Below are positions 47,692 through 57,928 of a stretch of DNA of 64,000 nucleotides, piece after piece. The DNA lies in the NCBI RefSeq assembly GCF_030770395.1, contig NZ_CP132480.1:2102714-2166713 (forward strand), read 5' to 3'. The notes under the pieces were generated by a model. It saw nothing but the letters and a program-made list of their open reading frames with translations. It had not been told where the DNA came from and made no database searches. Origin of the DNA: Telluria beijingensis (GTDB lineage Bacteria; Pseudomonadota; Gammaproteobacteria; Burkholderiales; Burkholderiaceae_D). Both the position numbers and the translations under genes were made by a program. How positions within the stretch are numbered: position 1 is the stretch's first letter; each line of letters begins with the position of its first letter.

Positions 47692-48186
47692 TTACCAGCG
47701 GCCGCGGTCCCTCGGCTCGTACATCGGATCCGGCCCGTTCATCATTTGGCGCACCACGCCCTGGCCGTCGAAGTGGACATGCATCAGCGAATTCCACACA
47801 CCGGCTTCTTTGTAGCGATATGACCACACTTCATAGTCCTGCATGGCGACGTGCGAACGCTCGGCGGGGCGACCGACGGTGCGCAGCACCTGGTCCTTGG
47901 TGGCCTGGTCGACTTTAATGGTGGCAAATTTCTCGCTTGTAAGCACCTGCTCGTAGGACGTCAGGCGACCATCCGGACCGAGGTGCGCCATCCAGGTGTA
48001 CTGGCCCATGGGGCCGGTGGCGTACTCGAGGGTGCGCGCCGCGCCGTCGGTATAGACCGCCGTCGGCGTGCCCCGCTTGGACTGGACCACGTCCTGCGAG
48101 TCGCCAGGCACCGGCGCCGGGCCCATGGCGCAGCCGGCAAGCAGCAGGGCGGCGCCCAGCGTTGTCAATTTGCTTATCTTGTTCAT
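47692..48186 (-). CDS. Small lipoprotein, SmpA/BamE-like fold suspected
   Basis: 164-aa lipoprotein: MNKISKLTTLGAALLLAGC with lipobox LAGC (Cys 19). The body has two repeated units of about 60 residues, each with a G-x-P then YxxG/W pattern (KRGTPTAVYTDGAARTLEYATGPMGQYTWM and VGRPAERSHVAMQDYEVWSYRY), recalling the tandem SmpA/OmlA-type fold. Function unknown. ATG 48186 is preceded by AGGTGA. It converges with the esterase gene and is divergent from rpsO. Confidence 0.7.
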   Translation of the reverse strand: MNKISKLTTLGAALLLAGCAMGPAPVPGDSQDVVQSKRGTPTAVYTDGAARTLEYATGPMGQYTWMAHLGPDGRLTSYEQVLTSEKFATIKVDQATKDQVLRTVGRPAERSHVAMQDYEVWSYRYKEAGVWNSLMHVHFDGQGVVRQMMNGPDPMYEPRDRGRW

Positions 48187-48372
48187 TTTTTTCACCTGTG
48201 TCGAGCTTGCCAGCAAGCGGCGATCCTGTCCAATCGCGGAAGGCAGATGCCAAACACTGGTTCGCACCGGCGTTTTGCACTATACTGGCGGGTCTGTCCA
48301 ATCCGGACAGGTATTTGATAACTCACGGTGCCTGGGGTTCCGACTCTTGCACCGCATGTGAAAGGTAACATC

Positions 48373-48642
48373 ATGTCGGTTGAAAACATCAACAAAGCCG
48401 CAATCATCGCGGACAACGCACGTGGCCAGAACGATACCGGTTCGCCGGAAGTCCAGGTCGCACTGCTGACCGCACGCATCAACGAACTGAACGGCCACTT
48501 CAAGGCACACCAGAAAGATCACCACTCGCGTCGTGGCCTGATCATGATGGTCAACCGCCGCAAGAGCCTGCTGGCTTACCTGAAGAACAAGGACCTGAAT
48601 CGTTATCGCGACCTGATCGCCAAGCTGGGCCTGCGTAAGTAA
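48373..48642 (+). CDS. rpsO: 30S ribosomal protein S15
   Basis: 89-aa primary 16S rRNA-binding protein, standard length. Conserved segments are [36 protein letters not shown] and [29 protein letters not shown] 48373 follows AAAGG. As in many bacteria it precedes pnp; S15 usually represses its own mRNA, but the operator fold was not modelled here. Confidence 0.97.
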   Translation: MSVENINKAAIIADNARGQNDTGSPEVQVALLTARINELNGHFKAHQKDHHSRRGLIMMVNRRKSLLAYLKNKDLNRYRDLIAKLGLRK

Positions 48643-48670
48643 TCGCAAGCTTGCACCAGACGGTTTAGTC

Positions 48671-48709
48671 AAAAAATGCCTGCGCCAGTTATCTAGCGCG
48701 GGCATTTTT
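48671..48709 (+). terminator. rpsO terminator / rpsO-pnp hairpin
   Basis: A6 then ATGCC(T)GCGC ... GCGC(G)GGCAT then T5. The stem has one bulge-like mismatch and a loop of about 11 nt. The position between rpsO and pnp matches the known partial terminator of this operon; RNase III autocontrol of pnp is known in E. coli, but is inference here. Confidence 0.75.
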
Positions 48710-48816
48710 CGTTTTTGCGGTTCTGTTGGATGTAGCAAAGGTTGCCTAGGCAACCCGTGGTGAGAGGTGAACGACAGCTCCTGAAAATCTGTCGGCAAAA
48801 TGAAAGGGATTACCCA

Positions 48817-50919
<2,103 letters not shown>

Positions 50920-50957
50920 TACCCCACTTGCTTCAGCGCTTGCTCGCTGAAGTGACG

Positions 50958-50991
50958 AAACCGCCAGGCCATGTGCCTGGCGGTTTTTTTT
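50958..50991 (+). terminator. Intrinsic terminator after pnp
   Basis: AAACCGCCAGGC, a 5-nt loop, then GCCTGGCGG and eight T residues. A 9-bp perfect GC stem with a long T tract, 38 bp after the pnp stop. It should end the rpsO-pnp transcript. Confidence 0.93.
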
Positions 50992-51206
50992 CGTCCGTCC
51001 AAACTGGCGTATCACTTGTGTCCGTTTTCGCACGGAACAGTTCGATCCCCGGTTCTATGCTGGGCTCGTGGATTCGGTCAATACAGTCCACGGGACCGCA
51101 GGCATCGGCGCCCGGACCAGAAGTAGCGCCGCTGTCGACAAGGATGATAGTAGAACCAGTCGCGCCCAGCGGTCGGACGTGACAGGATACGGGCACCACG
51201 AGAATC

Positions 51207-53069
51207 ATGAGCACCCCTACCCAGGCGTCGAATGACGCAATTGCAGGTGATATTCCAGGGGCAGCAAAAAGAAGACGCAGCGGCGCGCCGCTGTCGATGG
51301 CTGCGTGGAAGCAGTTCGTCAGTGTCGCCAAGCCTTACTGGCTGGGCGACGAAAAGGGCAGGGCGTGGCTGCTGCTCACGCTCCTGATCGTGCTGATGCT
51401 GGTGGAAACCAGGCTTGCGGTCATGCTCAACGACCAGGCGGGAGAGATGACCTCGGCCCTGGCCGGTCGGGATCGCGAGCGTTTCTGGACTTCGGTGCGC
51501 GCCTGCCTCGTCGTCCTCGCATTCGCCGTCCCGATCTACGCCTTCTATTACTATATGCGCGACCTGTTCGCCAACCAGTGGCGGCGCTGGCTCACCAGGC
51601 GCTTCCTCGACGGTTACCTGGACGGCCGCAAATACTACGAACTGGGATCGAATCGCGAGATCGACAATCCCGACCAGCGCATCGGCGAGGACGTGAACAC
51701 CTTCACCGGACGCTCGATCCACTTCATGCTGGTGTTCCTCGGCTCGCTCATGCAACTGGTCGCCTTCAGCGCCGTCCTGTGGTCGATTTCGCATGTGCTG
51801 GTGGCGGTGCTGGTCGTCTATGCCGCGATCGGTACGGTGACCGCCCTGTACGTGTTCGGCAATCCGCTGATCCACCTGAACTTCTGGCAGCTGCGGCGCG
51901 AGGCCGATTTCCGTTTCAGCCTGATCCGCCTGCGCGAGAATGCCGAGTCGATCGCGTTCTATGGCGGCGAGCAGCAGGAGCGAGCCCGCATCGACAACAA
52001 ATTCAACAAGGTCATTCGCAACTTCTCGCGCCTGATCAAGAAGCAGCGGGCGCTCAATCTGTTCCAGCGCGCGTTCAGCCAGCTCACCCTGGTGCTGCCG
52101 TTCGTGATCCTTGCCGACGCGGTGTTGTCGGGCCAGCTGGAGGTAGGACGCGCGGTGCAGGCCGCCGGCGCCTTCACCGCGGTGCTCGCGGCGGTCGGCG
52201 TCATCGTCGACAACTTCGAGAGCCTGAGCCGCTTCGTGGCCGGCATCGGGCGCCTGCAGGCCCTGTCCAGTCATGTGCTGCCTGCCCCGCAATCCGATTG
52301 TGAGGCGGCGCCGGATGCCCCATCGCGCATCCAGAGGACCCCATGCAGTCAGCTCAAGCTGGAGTCCCTGACCCTGTGCCCGCCGCAGTCCGAGCGCGTC
52401 CTGATCAAGGACCTGACGCTGGTACTGCAGCCTGGCGACGCATTGCTGATCACCGGTGACAGCGGCTGCGGCAAAAGCTCGCTCCTGCGCGCCATCGCCG
52501 GGCTGTGGCACAAGGGCAGCGGCACGATTCACCACCCGCCACGCGAGGAATGCTTCTTCCTGCCCCAGCAACCGTATCTGCAGCCGGGAACCCTGCGCAG
52601 TCAGCTCATCTATCCCAGCGAGCACACCGCATTGAGCGACGAGCAACTGCTGGAGATCCTGGAGCAGGTGCACCTGCCTTACCTGGCCGGCCGCGTTGGC
52701 GGCCTGGACGCCACACTGGATTGGGAAAAGCTGCTGTCGATCGGCGAACAGCAGCGCCTGGCGTTCGGGCGGGTGCTGGTGCATCGGCCGAACGTCGTCA
52801 TCCTCGACGAAGCCACTAGTGCGCTCGATAGCGCCAATGAGTCGTCGCTCTACAAGCGCCTGCGCGACAAGGGGACGACGCTAATCAGCATCGCCCACCG
52901 TGCCGGTGTGCTGCGCCACCATACGCATGTGCTGTGGCTGACCGGCGACGGCGCGTGGGAGATGCATGCCGCCAGCGATTACCAGTTCGACGCCATGGTG
53001 TCTCGCTCAGGCAGCGATGGCAAGGCAGCAGCGGCGTGGCAATCGCAGGCAACGGTGATGGCGGGCTAG
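51207..53069 (+). CDS. ABC transporter, SbmA/BacA-YddA type, fused permease-ATPase
   Basis: 620-aa half-transporter. The N-terminal membrane domain (about 30-370) matches the SbmA/BacA-like family (AKPYWLGDEKGRAWLLLTLLIVLMLVETRLAVMLN, NPDQRIGEDVNTFTGRSI). The ATPase domain has Walker A GDSGCGKSS, signature LSIGEQQRLAFGRVL, Walker B NVVILDEATSALDS and the switch His in ISIAHR. This fusion is that of YddA/Rv1819c and peroxisomal ABCD proteins. Related proteins import peptides, cobalamin or acyl-CoA; the substrate here is unknown. It stands alone with its own promoter, 215 bp after the pnp terminator. Confidence 0.87.
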   Translation: MSTPTQASNDAIAGDIPGAAKRRRSGAPLSMAAWKQFVSVAKPYWLGDEKGRAWLLLTLLIVLMLVETRLAVMLNDQAGEMTSALAGRDRERFWTSVRACLVVLAFAVPIYAFYYYMRDLFANQWRRWLTRRFLDGYLDGRKYYELGSNREIDNPDQRIGEDVNTFTGRSIHFMLVFLGSLMQLVAFSAVLWSISHVLVAVLVVYAAIGTVTALYVFGNPLIHLNFWQLRREADFRFSLIRLRENAESIAFYGGEQQERARIDNKFNKVIRNFSRLIKKQRALNLFQRAFSQLTLVLPFVILADAVLSGQLEVGRAVQAAGAFTAVLAAVGVIVDNFESLSRFVAGIGRLQALSSHVLPAPQSDCEAAPDAPSRIQRTPCSQLKLESLTLCPPQSERVLIKDLTLVLQPGDALLITGDSGCGKSSLLRAIAGLWHKGSGTIHHPPREECFFLPQQPYLQPGTLRSQLIYPSEHTALSDEQLLEILEQVHLPYLAGRVGGLDATLDWEKLLSIGEQQRLAFGRVLVHRPNVVILDEATSALDSANESSLYKRLRDKGTTLISIAHRAGVLRHHTHVLWLTGDGAWEMHAASDYQFDAMVSRSGSDGKAAAAWQSQATVMAG

Positions 53070-53092
53070 CATGGAATGGGTTTCGCGGGCCG

Positions 53093-53923
53093 TCAGGCGT
53101 CGAGGTCGGCAGCCTGGGCGACGCTCTTCTGCCCTTCGAGCCTGGCCAGGCGCTCGGTCAGCGCCGCACGGATCGACTCATAGGCGGTCGACCCCAGCGT
53201 GATGCGGCGCGGCGCCGGCGCCTGGCCAGCCGAGTCGATCATGATGTCCACCATCTTCACCGGATTGCCAGTAAGCTTGAAACTGCCGTCAAGCAGCGCG
53301 CGCCGCACCCCGCCCGACGGCGTATCGACATAGTCGTCCATCGCCGGCGCCGCATCGAGACCGGCCGCGAAATTGGTCGGCGTCGGTCCCGGCTCGGCCA
53401 GGGTGAATTCGATCCCGAACGGCGCGACTTCCTGCGCCACCGATTCGACGAAACCCTCGATCCCCCACTTGGTCGCGTGATACACGCTGAAGTTCGGATA
53501 GGCGATCTGGCCGCCTTCGGACGACACCTGGATCACCCGCCCGCCGTCCTGCTTGCGCAGATGGGGCAGGGCGGCGCGGATCAGCTGGATCGATCCCAGC
53601 AGGTTGGTATCGAGCTGGCGCTTGATTTGCGCATTGCTCAATTCCTCGGCCGCGCCGAACAGGCCGTAGGCGGCATTGCTGACGACGACATCGATGCGGC
53701 CCAGGTCCGAGAAGGCGCGCGCCATTACGTCGCGAATCGCCGCGTCATCGAGCACGTCGAGCTGCGCGACCCACAGCTGTTTCGGGTACTTCGCCTGCAG
53801 CTCGGCCAATGCGTTCGGACTGCGCAGGGTCGCGGCGACACGGTCGCCGCGTGCCAGCAGTCGTTCGGTCATGATGCGGCCAAAGCCGGTCGAAGTGCCG
53901 GTGATGAACCAGGTGCGTTGCAT
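53093..53923 (-). CDS. SDR-family NAD(P)-dependent oxidoreductase
   Basis: 276-aa classical short-chain dehydrogenase. Cofactor motif TGTSTGFG (residues 8-15), NAAYG for the NNAG position, and the catalytic set VSSEGGQ...YHATKWG (Ser, Tyr, Lys). It is transcribed away from a LysR gene across a short intergenic region, which makes that LysR its likely regulator. Substrate unknown. Confidence 0.85.
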   Translation of the reverse strand: MQRTWFITGTSTGFGRIMTERLLARGDRVAATLRSPNALAELQAKYPKQLWVAQLDVLDDAAIRDVMARAFSDLGRIDVVVSNAAYGLFGAAEELSNAQIKRQLDTNLLGSIQLIRAALPHLRKQDGGRVIQVSSEGGQIAYPNFSVYHATKWGIEGFVESVAQEVAPFGIEFTLAEPGPTPTNFAAGLDAAPAMDDYVDTPSGGVRRALLDGSFKLTGNPVKMVDIMIDSAGQAPAPRRITLGSTAYESIRAALTERLARLEGQKSVAQAADLDA

Positions 53924-54014
53924 ATCGTTCTCCTTGTCGATGGTTGCCGGACGGCTCCCTTGAAAACAGAATAGGCGATTCCATTGCTGTTATCATCCAT
54001 CTAATCCCGCATGA

Positions 54015-54935
54015 ATTAGTGAAAATCAGCCAGCAACGAGCCAGCCCGACCTCGACAGCCTGCGCGCCTTCGTCGCCATTTCTCACCGCCGCAGCTTCCG
54101 CAAGGCAGCCGACGAACTTGGCGTCTCGCCTTCGACCCTGAGCCACATGATGCGGGTGATGGAAGAAAAGCTCGGCGTGCGCGTCCTGCATCGCACCACC
54201 CGCAGCGTGGCGCCGACCGAGGCCGGCGAACACCTGCTGCGCCGGCTCGAACCGGTGCTGCGCGAACTGGGCGCCACGCTGGAAGACGTCAACGGTTTCC
54301 GCGAGCGGCCAGGCGGTTCGCTGCGCATCAATACTGCCGAACCGACGGCGCGCTGGTTGCTGCAGCATGCAGTACCGGTATTCCAGGAGCGCTATCCGGA
54401 CGTCTCGCTCGACCTGTTCGTCGAAAACGGCCTGGTCGACATCGTGGCCGACGGCTTCGATGCGGGCGTGCGCCTGCTGGAGGCGGTGCCGCAGGACATG
54501 CACGTGGCGCCATTCGGCGCGCCCGTGTGCTTCATGCCGGTGGCGTCGCCGGCCTATCTGCAAGCGCATGGCACGCCACAGGTGCCGGACGACCTGCTCG
54601 CGCACCAATGCATCCGCATGCGCATGCAGAGCGCGAAAATCTATCGATGGGAGTTCGCGCGCCACGGCCAGGCCTTTGCCATCGACGTTCCCGGCACCCT
54701 GGTCCTGAACCAGGTCGGCCTGATGGTGGAGGCCGCTGCAGCCGGCCGTGGGATCGCCTATGTGCCGGACACGACGGCGCGCGACTACCTGGACGATGGC
54801 CGCCTGCTGCCTCTTTTGCAAGAGTGGTGCCAGCCGTCATCCGAGCTGGCTCTGTATTATCCCGGCCACCGCCACGTACCGGCGGCGCTGCGCGCTTTCA
54901 TCGACGTGCTGCAGGAGGTGTACGCGCCAGCCTGA
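54015..54935 (+). CDS. LysR-family regulator with no standard start codon
   Basis: Coding similarity to LysR proteins begins at about 54051 (LDSLRAFVAISHRRSFRKAA) and runs to the stop, giving a complete helix-turn-helix (ELGVSPSTLSHMMRVMEEKLG) and effector domain. In this frame there is no ATG, GTG or TTG until 54147, which would delete half the DNA-binding domain. An ATT at 54015 would give a normal 306-aa protein. A GTG at 54019 is in another frame and would need a 1-base shift near the start. I chose 54015 to show the full domain. The gene could be slightly broken at its 5' end or use a rare start. Divergent from the SDR gene. Confidence 0.65.
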   Translation: MSENQPATSQPDLDSLRAFVAISHRRSFRKAADELGVSPSTLSHMMRVMEEKLGVRVLHRTTRSVAPTEAGEHLLRRLEPVLRELGATLEDVNGFRERPGGSLRINTAEPTARWLLQHAVPVFQERYPDVSLDLFVENGLVDIVADGFDAGVRLLEAVPQDMHVAPFGAPVCFMPVASPAYLQAHGTPQVPDDLLAHQCIRMRMQSAKIYRWEFARHGQAFAIDVPGTLVLNQVGLMVEAAAAGRGIAYVPDTTARDYLDDGRLLPLLQEWCQPSSELALYYPGHRHVPAALRAFIDVLQEVYAPA

Positions 54936-54994
54936 GCACGCCAGCCAAGCCCTTACGCAGTGTGCGGGAATCGTGGCAAACACGACGAATCTGC

Positions 54995-55025
54995 TTGACC
55001 CTCTAGCGGCTACAGGGTATTTAAT
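54995..55025 (+). promoter_or_regulatory. MerR-type metal-responsive promoter of czc operon
   Basis: -35 TTGACC (54995-55000) and -10 TTTAAT (55020-55025) are separated by 19 bp, the long spacing that MerR proteins correct by DNA distortion. Between them is a near-perfect palindrome, ACCCTCTAG-CGG-CTACAGGGT (54998-55018): outer arms ACCCT/AGGGT and inner TAG/CTA. It resembles CadR/PbrR/ZntR operators. The czc operon begins 57 bp downstream. No merR-like gene is in this window. Confidence 0.75.
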
Positions 55026-55081
55026 AGTGGTAGCAAAAACTGGCCAACCGGCCGTGAGTTACCCCGACCACGATTGACGCG

Positions 55082-55417
55082 ATGCGACGCCTGCTCCTGA
55101 TCTTCCTGCTGCTCCTGATGCCGCTCCAGGCCGCCTGGGCAGCCGGCGCGCCGTACTGCAGTCATGACGAAACCACCATGCATCCGGGCCACCACACCCA
55201 CAAGCATACGGCGCCCGACATCCAGGACGACGCCACACCGGGCGAGCATTGCGACGATTGCGACGCCTGCCATCACCTGTCTGCCAGCGCCGTCCTGTCG
55301 GCGCAACCCAACCTGCCCTTGCCCAAGGGCGCCCCGCACATGCGCGGCGAATTGCGGCGTTACGCTTCTCACGTCCAGGACCTCATCCCCCCGCCAGACA
55401 GGCTGCTGCGCAGCTAA
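55082..55417 (+). CDS. czcI: CzcI-like small His-rich exported protein
   Basis: 111-aa exported protein with a signal peptide (MRRLLLIFLLLLMPLQAAWA-AG). The mature part is rich in metal ligands: YCSHDETTMHPGHHTHKHTAPD and HCDDCDACHH. Position ahead of czcCBA and the N terminus match CzcI of Cupriavidus-type metal-resistance operons, thought to modulate the system in the periplasm. The Cys-His clusters could bind Zn, Cd or Co. Assignment rests on context and general resemblance. Confidence 0.7.
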   Translation: MRRLLLIFLLLLMPLQAAWAAGAPYCSHDETTMHPGHHTHKHTAPDIQDDATPGEHCDDCDACHHLSASAVLSAQPNLPLPKGAPHMRGELRRYASHVQDLIPPPDRLLRS

Positions 55418-55499
55418 GGCGGCGGGAGCCCCTTCGTAACGCCGTACTGCACGGCGCATCGCATGCCCCGCCGGACATCCACCTGTTCGGAGCATCATC

Positions 55500-56741
55500 A
55501 TGAAACATCGTTTGACACCGCTGCTGGCGGCGCTTGCGCTCGCCTGCGCCTGCGGTTTTGCCAGCGCCGGGGCGGCAGCGCCGCCACTGACCCTGGAGGC
55601 AGCCATCGACCTGGCCCTGCGCGCCAATCCCACGCTGCGCGCGGCTGGCAATGAGGTCGCGGCGCAAGAGGGCGCGCTGGCCCAGGCCGGGACGCTGCCC
55701 AACCCGGAGCTCGAACTGCTCCGCGAAGGCGAGCAGGGCGACAACCGCACCACGACCGCCACCCTCAACATCCCCATCGAGCTGGGCGGCAAGCGCGCGG
55801 CGCGGGTCGACGCGGCGCGCCAGGAAGGCAAGCTCGCCGCCATCGCACTGGAAGCGGAACAGGCCAGGGTGCGCGCCGATACCGCGGCCGCCTTCCACGA
55901 CGTCCTTGCGGCGCAGGAGCGCGAACGCATGGCCCAGGAACTGGTGCTGCTCGCCGGCCGCGCCCTGGCCGCCGCCGGCAAGCGGGTCGACGCCGGCACC
56001 TTGTCGCCGGTCGAGCAGACCCGCGCCCGCGTGGCCCAGGGCAGCGCCCGGATCGAGGCGCTGCAGGCGGCGCGCGACCTGGATGGCGCGCGCTTTCGCC
56101 TGGCCGCCTTGTGGGCCGGTGACGCGCGCCAGCTCGAGGTCGTCGCGCCCCAGGCCGCGGCGCTGCCCGCCGCGCCGCCGCTGGACCGGCTGCTGGGGCA
56201 GCTCGACGGCGCCCCGGCGATGCGCCATGCACGGGCCCAGGTCGGCCACCGCCAGGCGCTGGCCCGGCTCGAGCAAAGCCGGCGCATGCCCGACGTGAAC
56301 GTGATCGTCGGGACCCAGCGCGAAGGGAGCGATGCCCGCAACCGCGCGGTGCTCGGCCTGTCGGTGGCGCTGCCGCTGTTCAACCGCAACGATGGCGCCG
56401 TGCGCGATGCGCTGCGCCGGGTCGACAAGGCACAGGATGAAGAAGCCGCCGAAGGCGCGCGCCTGCGCGCCGAGCTGGCGCAGGCCCACGCCCGGCTGAC
56501 GGCGGCGCTGGCCGAATGCGCGCTGGTCGCGGACGACGTCCTGCCCGGCGCCGAAGACGCCCAGCGCGCCGCCAACCGCGGCTTCGAACTCGGCAAGTTC
56601 GGCCTGATCGACGTGCTCGACGCCCAGCGCGTGCTGGCTCAATCGAAGAACCACTACCGGAACGCCGTGCTCGAAGCCCATCGCGCGTCGGCCGACATCG
56701 TACGGCTGCTCGGACACGCAGCCGTCCAGGAGAATCCATGA
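55500..56741 (+). CDS. czcC: Outer-membrane efflux protein CzcC
   Basis: 413-aa TolC-type outer-membrane factor of the metal-efflux system. Signal peptide ends near GFASAGAAA. The two OEP repeats carry long coiled-coil helices (LTLEAAIDLALRANPTLRAAGNEVAAQEG, SRRMPDVNVIVGTQREG, GLIDVLDAQRVLAQSKNHYRN), as in CzcC/CnrC. Shares an ATGA overlap with the adaptor gene. Operon order I-C-B-A is complete and follows a MerR-type promoter. Confidence 0.88.
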   Translation: MKHRLTPLLAALALACACGFASAGAAAPPLTLEAAIDLALRANPTLRAAGNEVAAQEGALAQAGTLPNPELELLREGEQGDNRTTTATLNIPIELGGKRAARVDAARQEGKLAAIALEAEQARVRADTAAAFHDVLAAQERERMAQELVLLAGRALAAAGKRVDAGTLSPVEQTRARVAQGSARIEALQAARDLDGARFRLAALWAGDARQLEVVAPQAAALPAAPPLDRLLGQLDGAPAMRHARAQVGHRQALARLEQSRRMPDVNVIVGTQREGSDARNRAVLGLSVALPLFNRNDGAVRDALRRVDKAQDEEAAEGARLRAELAQAHARLTAALAECALVADDVLPGAEDAQRAANRGFELGKFGLIDVLDAQRVLAQSKNHYRNAVLEAHRASADIVRLLGHAAVQENP

Positions 56742-57928
56742 ACAAGCAGCAAACCAAGGTCATCGCCATCATGCTGGCGGTCGCCGTCCTTCTCGCCGCC
56801 ATCGTGCTGGTGCGCGACCGCGCGCCGGGCGGCGCCGATGAACACGGTCATCACGAAGAGCAGGAGCACGCCGACGAACATGGCGAAGCAGAGCACGCGA
56901 ACGATGGCGTGATCCGCTTCACCGACACCCAGGTCGGCGTGGCCGGCATCACGCTCGCCATTGCCGGCCCGGTCCACCTGGACACGTTCATTCGCATGCC
57001 TGGCCAGATCGCGCTCAACGAAGACCGCACCGCCCACGTCACGCCGCGCGCCGCCGGAGCGGTCAGCGAAGTCAATGCCACCCTTGGCCAGCAGGTAAGC
57101 AAGGACCAGGTGCTGGCCACCGTCGCCAGCGCCGACGTGGCGCTGCAACGCGGCGCGCTGGCGACGGCCGAGCGCCGGTTGACATATGCGCGCAAAGTCC
57201 ACGCGTCTGAAAAAATGCTGTGGGAAGAAAAAATCTCGGCGCGCCAGGACTTGCTGCGCGCCGAGCAGGAACTGAATGAGGCGCAAATCGCCGTGCACAG
57301 CGCGCGCCAGCAGTTGCAGGCACTGGGTGCGGTTGATGCCGGCGCGTCGAACCTGTTGAAAATCCGGGCGCCGTTCGACGGCGTGATCGTCGAAAAGCAC
57401 ATCACCCACGGCGAAGTGGTGGGCGCCGATACCCGCGTGTTCACGCTCACCGACCTGTCGACCGTGTGGGCCGACGTGGTGGTGCCGGCGCGCGACCTCG
57501 ACATCGTCCGGGTCGGCACCGATGCCGTGATCCGTTCGATTGCCTCCAGCACCACGGCGCCGGGCAAGGTGTCCTACGTCAGCTCGCTGGTGGGAGAGGA
57601 ATCGCGCTCGGCCAAGGCGCGCGTGGTGCTCGACAATCCGGGCGCGGCCTGGCGTCCGGGCCTGGCGGTGAACGTCGACATCGTCACCGGTTCGAGCGAC
57701 GTGGCGGTGGCGGTGGCGGTCGAGGCGATCCAGACGGCGGACGGGCGCCAGGTCGTCTACAAGCGGGTCAAGGAAGGCTTCGTGGCCCAGCCGGTGGCCA
57801 CCGGCCGTTCCGACGGCCGCTTCGTCGAGGTCACGGAGGGCCTGCGCGCGGGCGAAGCCTACGCGGCGGCCGGCAGCTTCGCGGTCAAGGCCGAGCAAGG
57901 CAAGGGGGAGGGCGGCCATGGACATTAA
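56738..57928 (+). CDS. czcB: RND periplasmic adaptor CzcB
   Basis: 396-aa membrane-fusion protein. N-terminal anchor (about 8-24, VIAIMLAVAVLLAAIVLV), then a His/Glu/Asp-rich stretch (DEHGHHEEQEHADEHGEAEH) that could collect divalent cations. Barrel, lipoyl (VSEVNATLGQQVSKDQVLATV; IRAPFDGVIVEKHITHGEVV) and coiled-coil segments follow, and the C terminus is GGHGH. The ATG at 56738 overlaps the czcC stop, and its own end overlaps czcA by 11 bp. Confidence 0.9.
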   Translation: MNKQQTKVIAIMLAVAVLLAAIVLVRDRAPGGADEHGHHEEQEHADEHGEAEHANDGVIRFTDTQVGVAGITLAIAGPVHLDTFIRMPGQIALNEDRTAHVTPRAAGAVSEVNATLGQQVSKDQVLATVASADVALQRGALATAERRLTYARKVHASEKMLWEEKISARQDLLRAEQELNEAQIAVHSARQQLQALGAVDAGASNLLKIRAPFDGVIVEKHITHGEVVGADTRVFTLTDLSTVWADVVVPARDLDIVRVGTDAVIRSIASSTTAPGKVSYVSSLVGEESRSAKARVVLDNPGAAWRPGLAVNVDIVTGSSDVAVAVAVEAIQTADGRQVVYKRVKEGFVAQPVATGRSDGRFVEVTEGLRAGEAYAAAGSFAVKAEQGKGEGGHGH

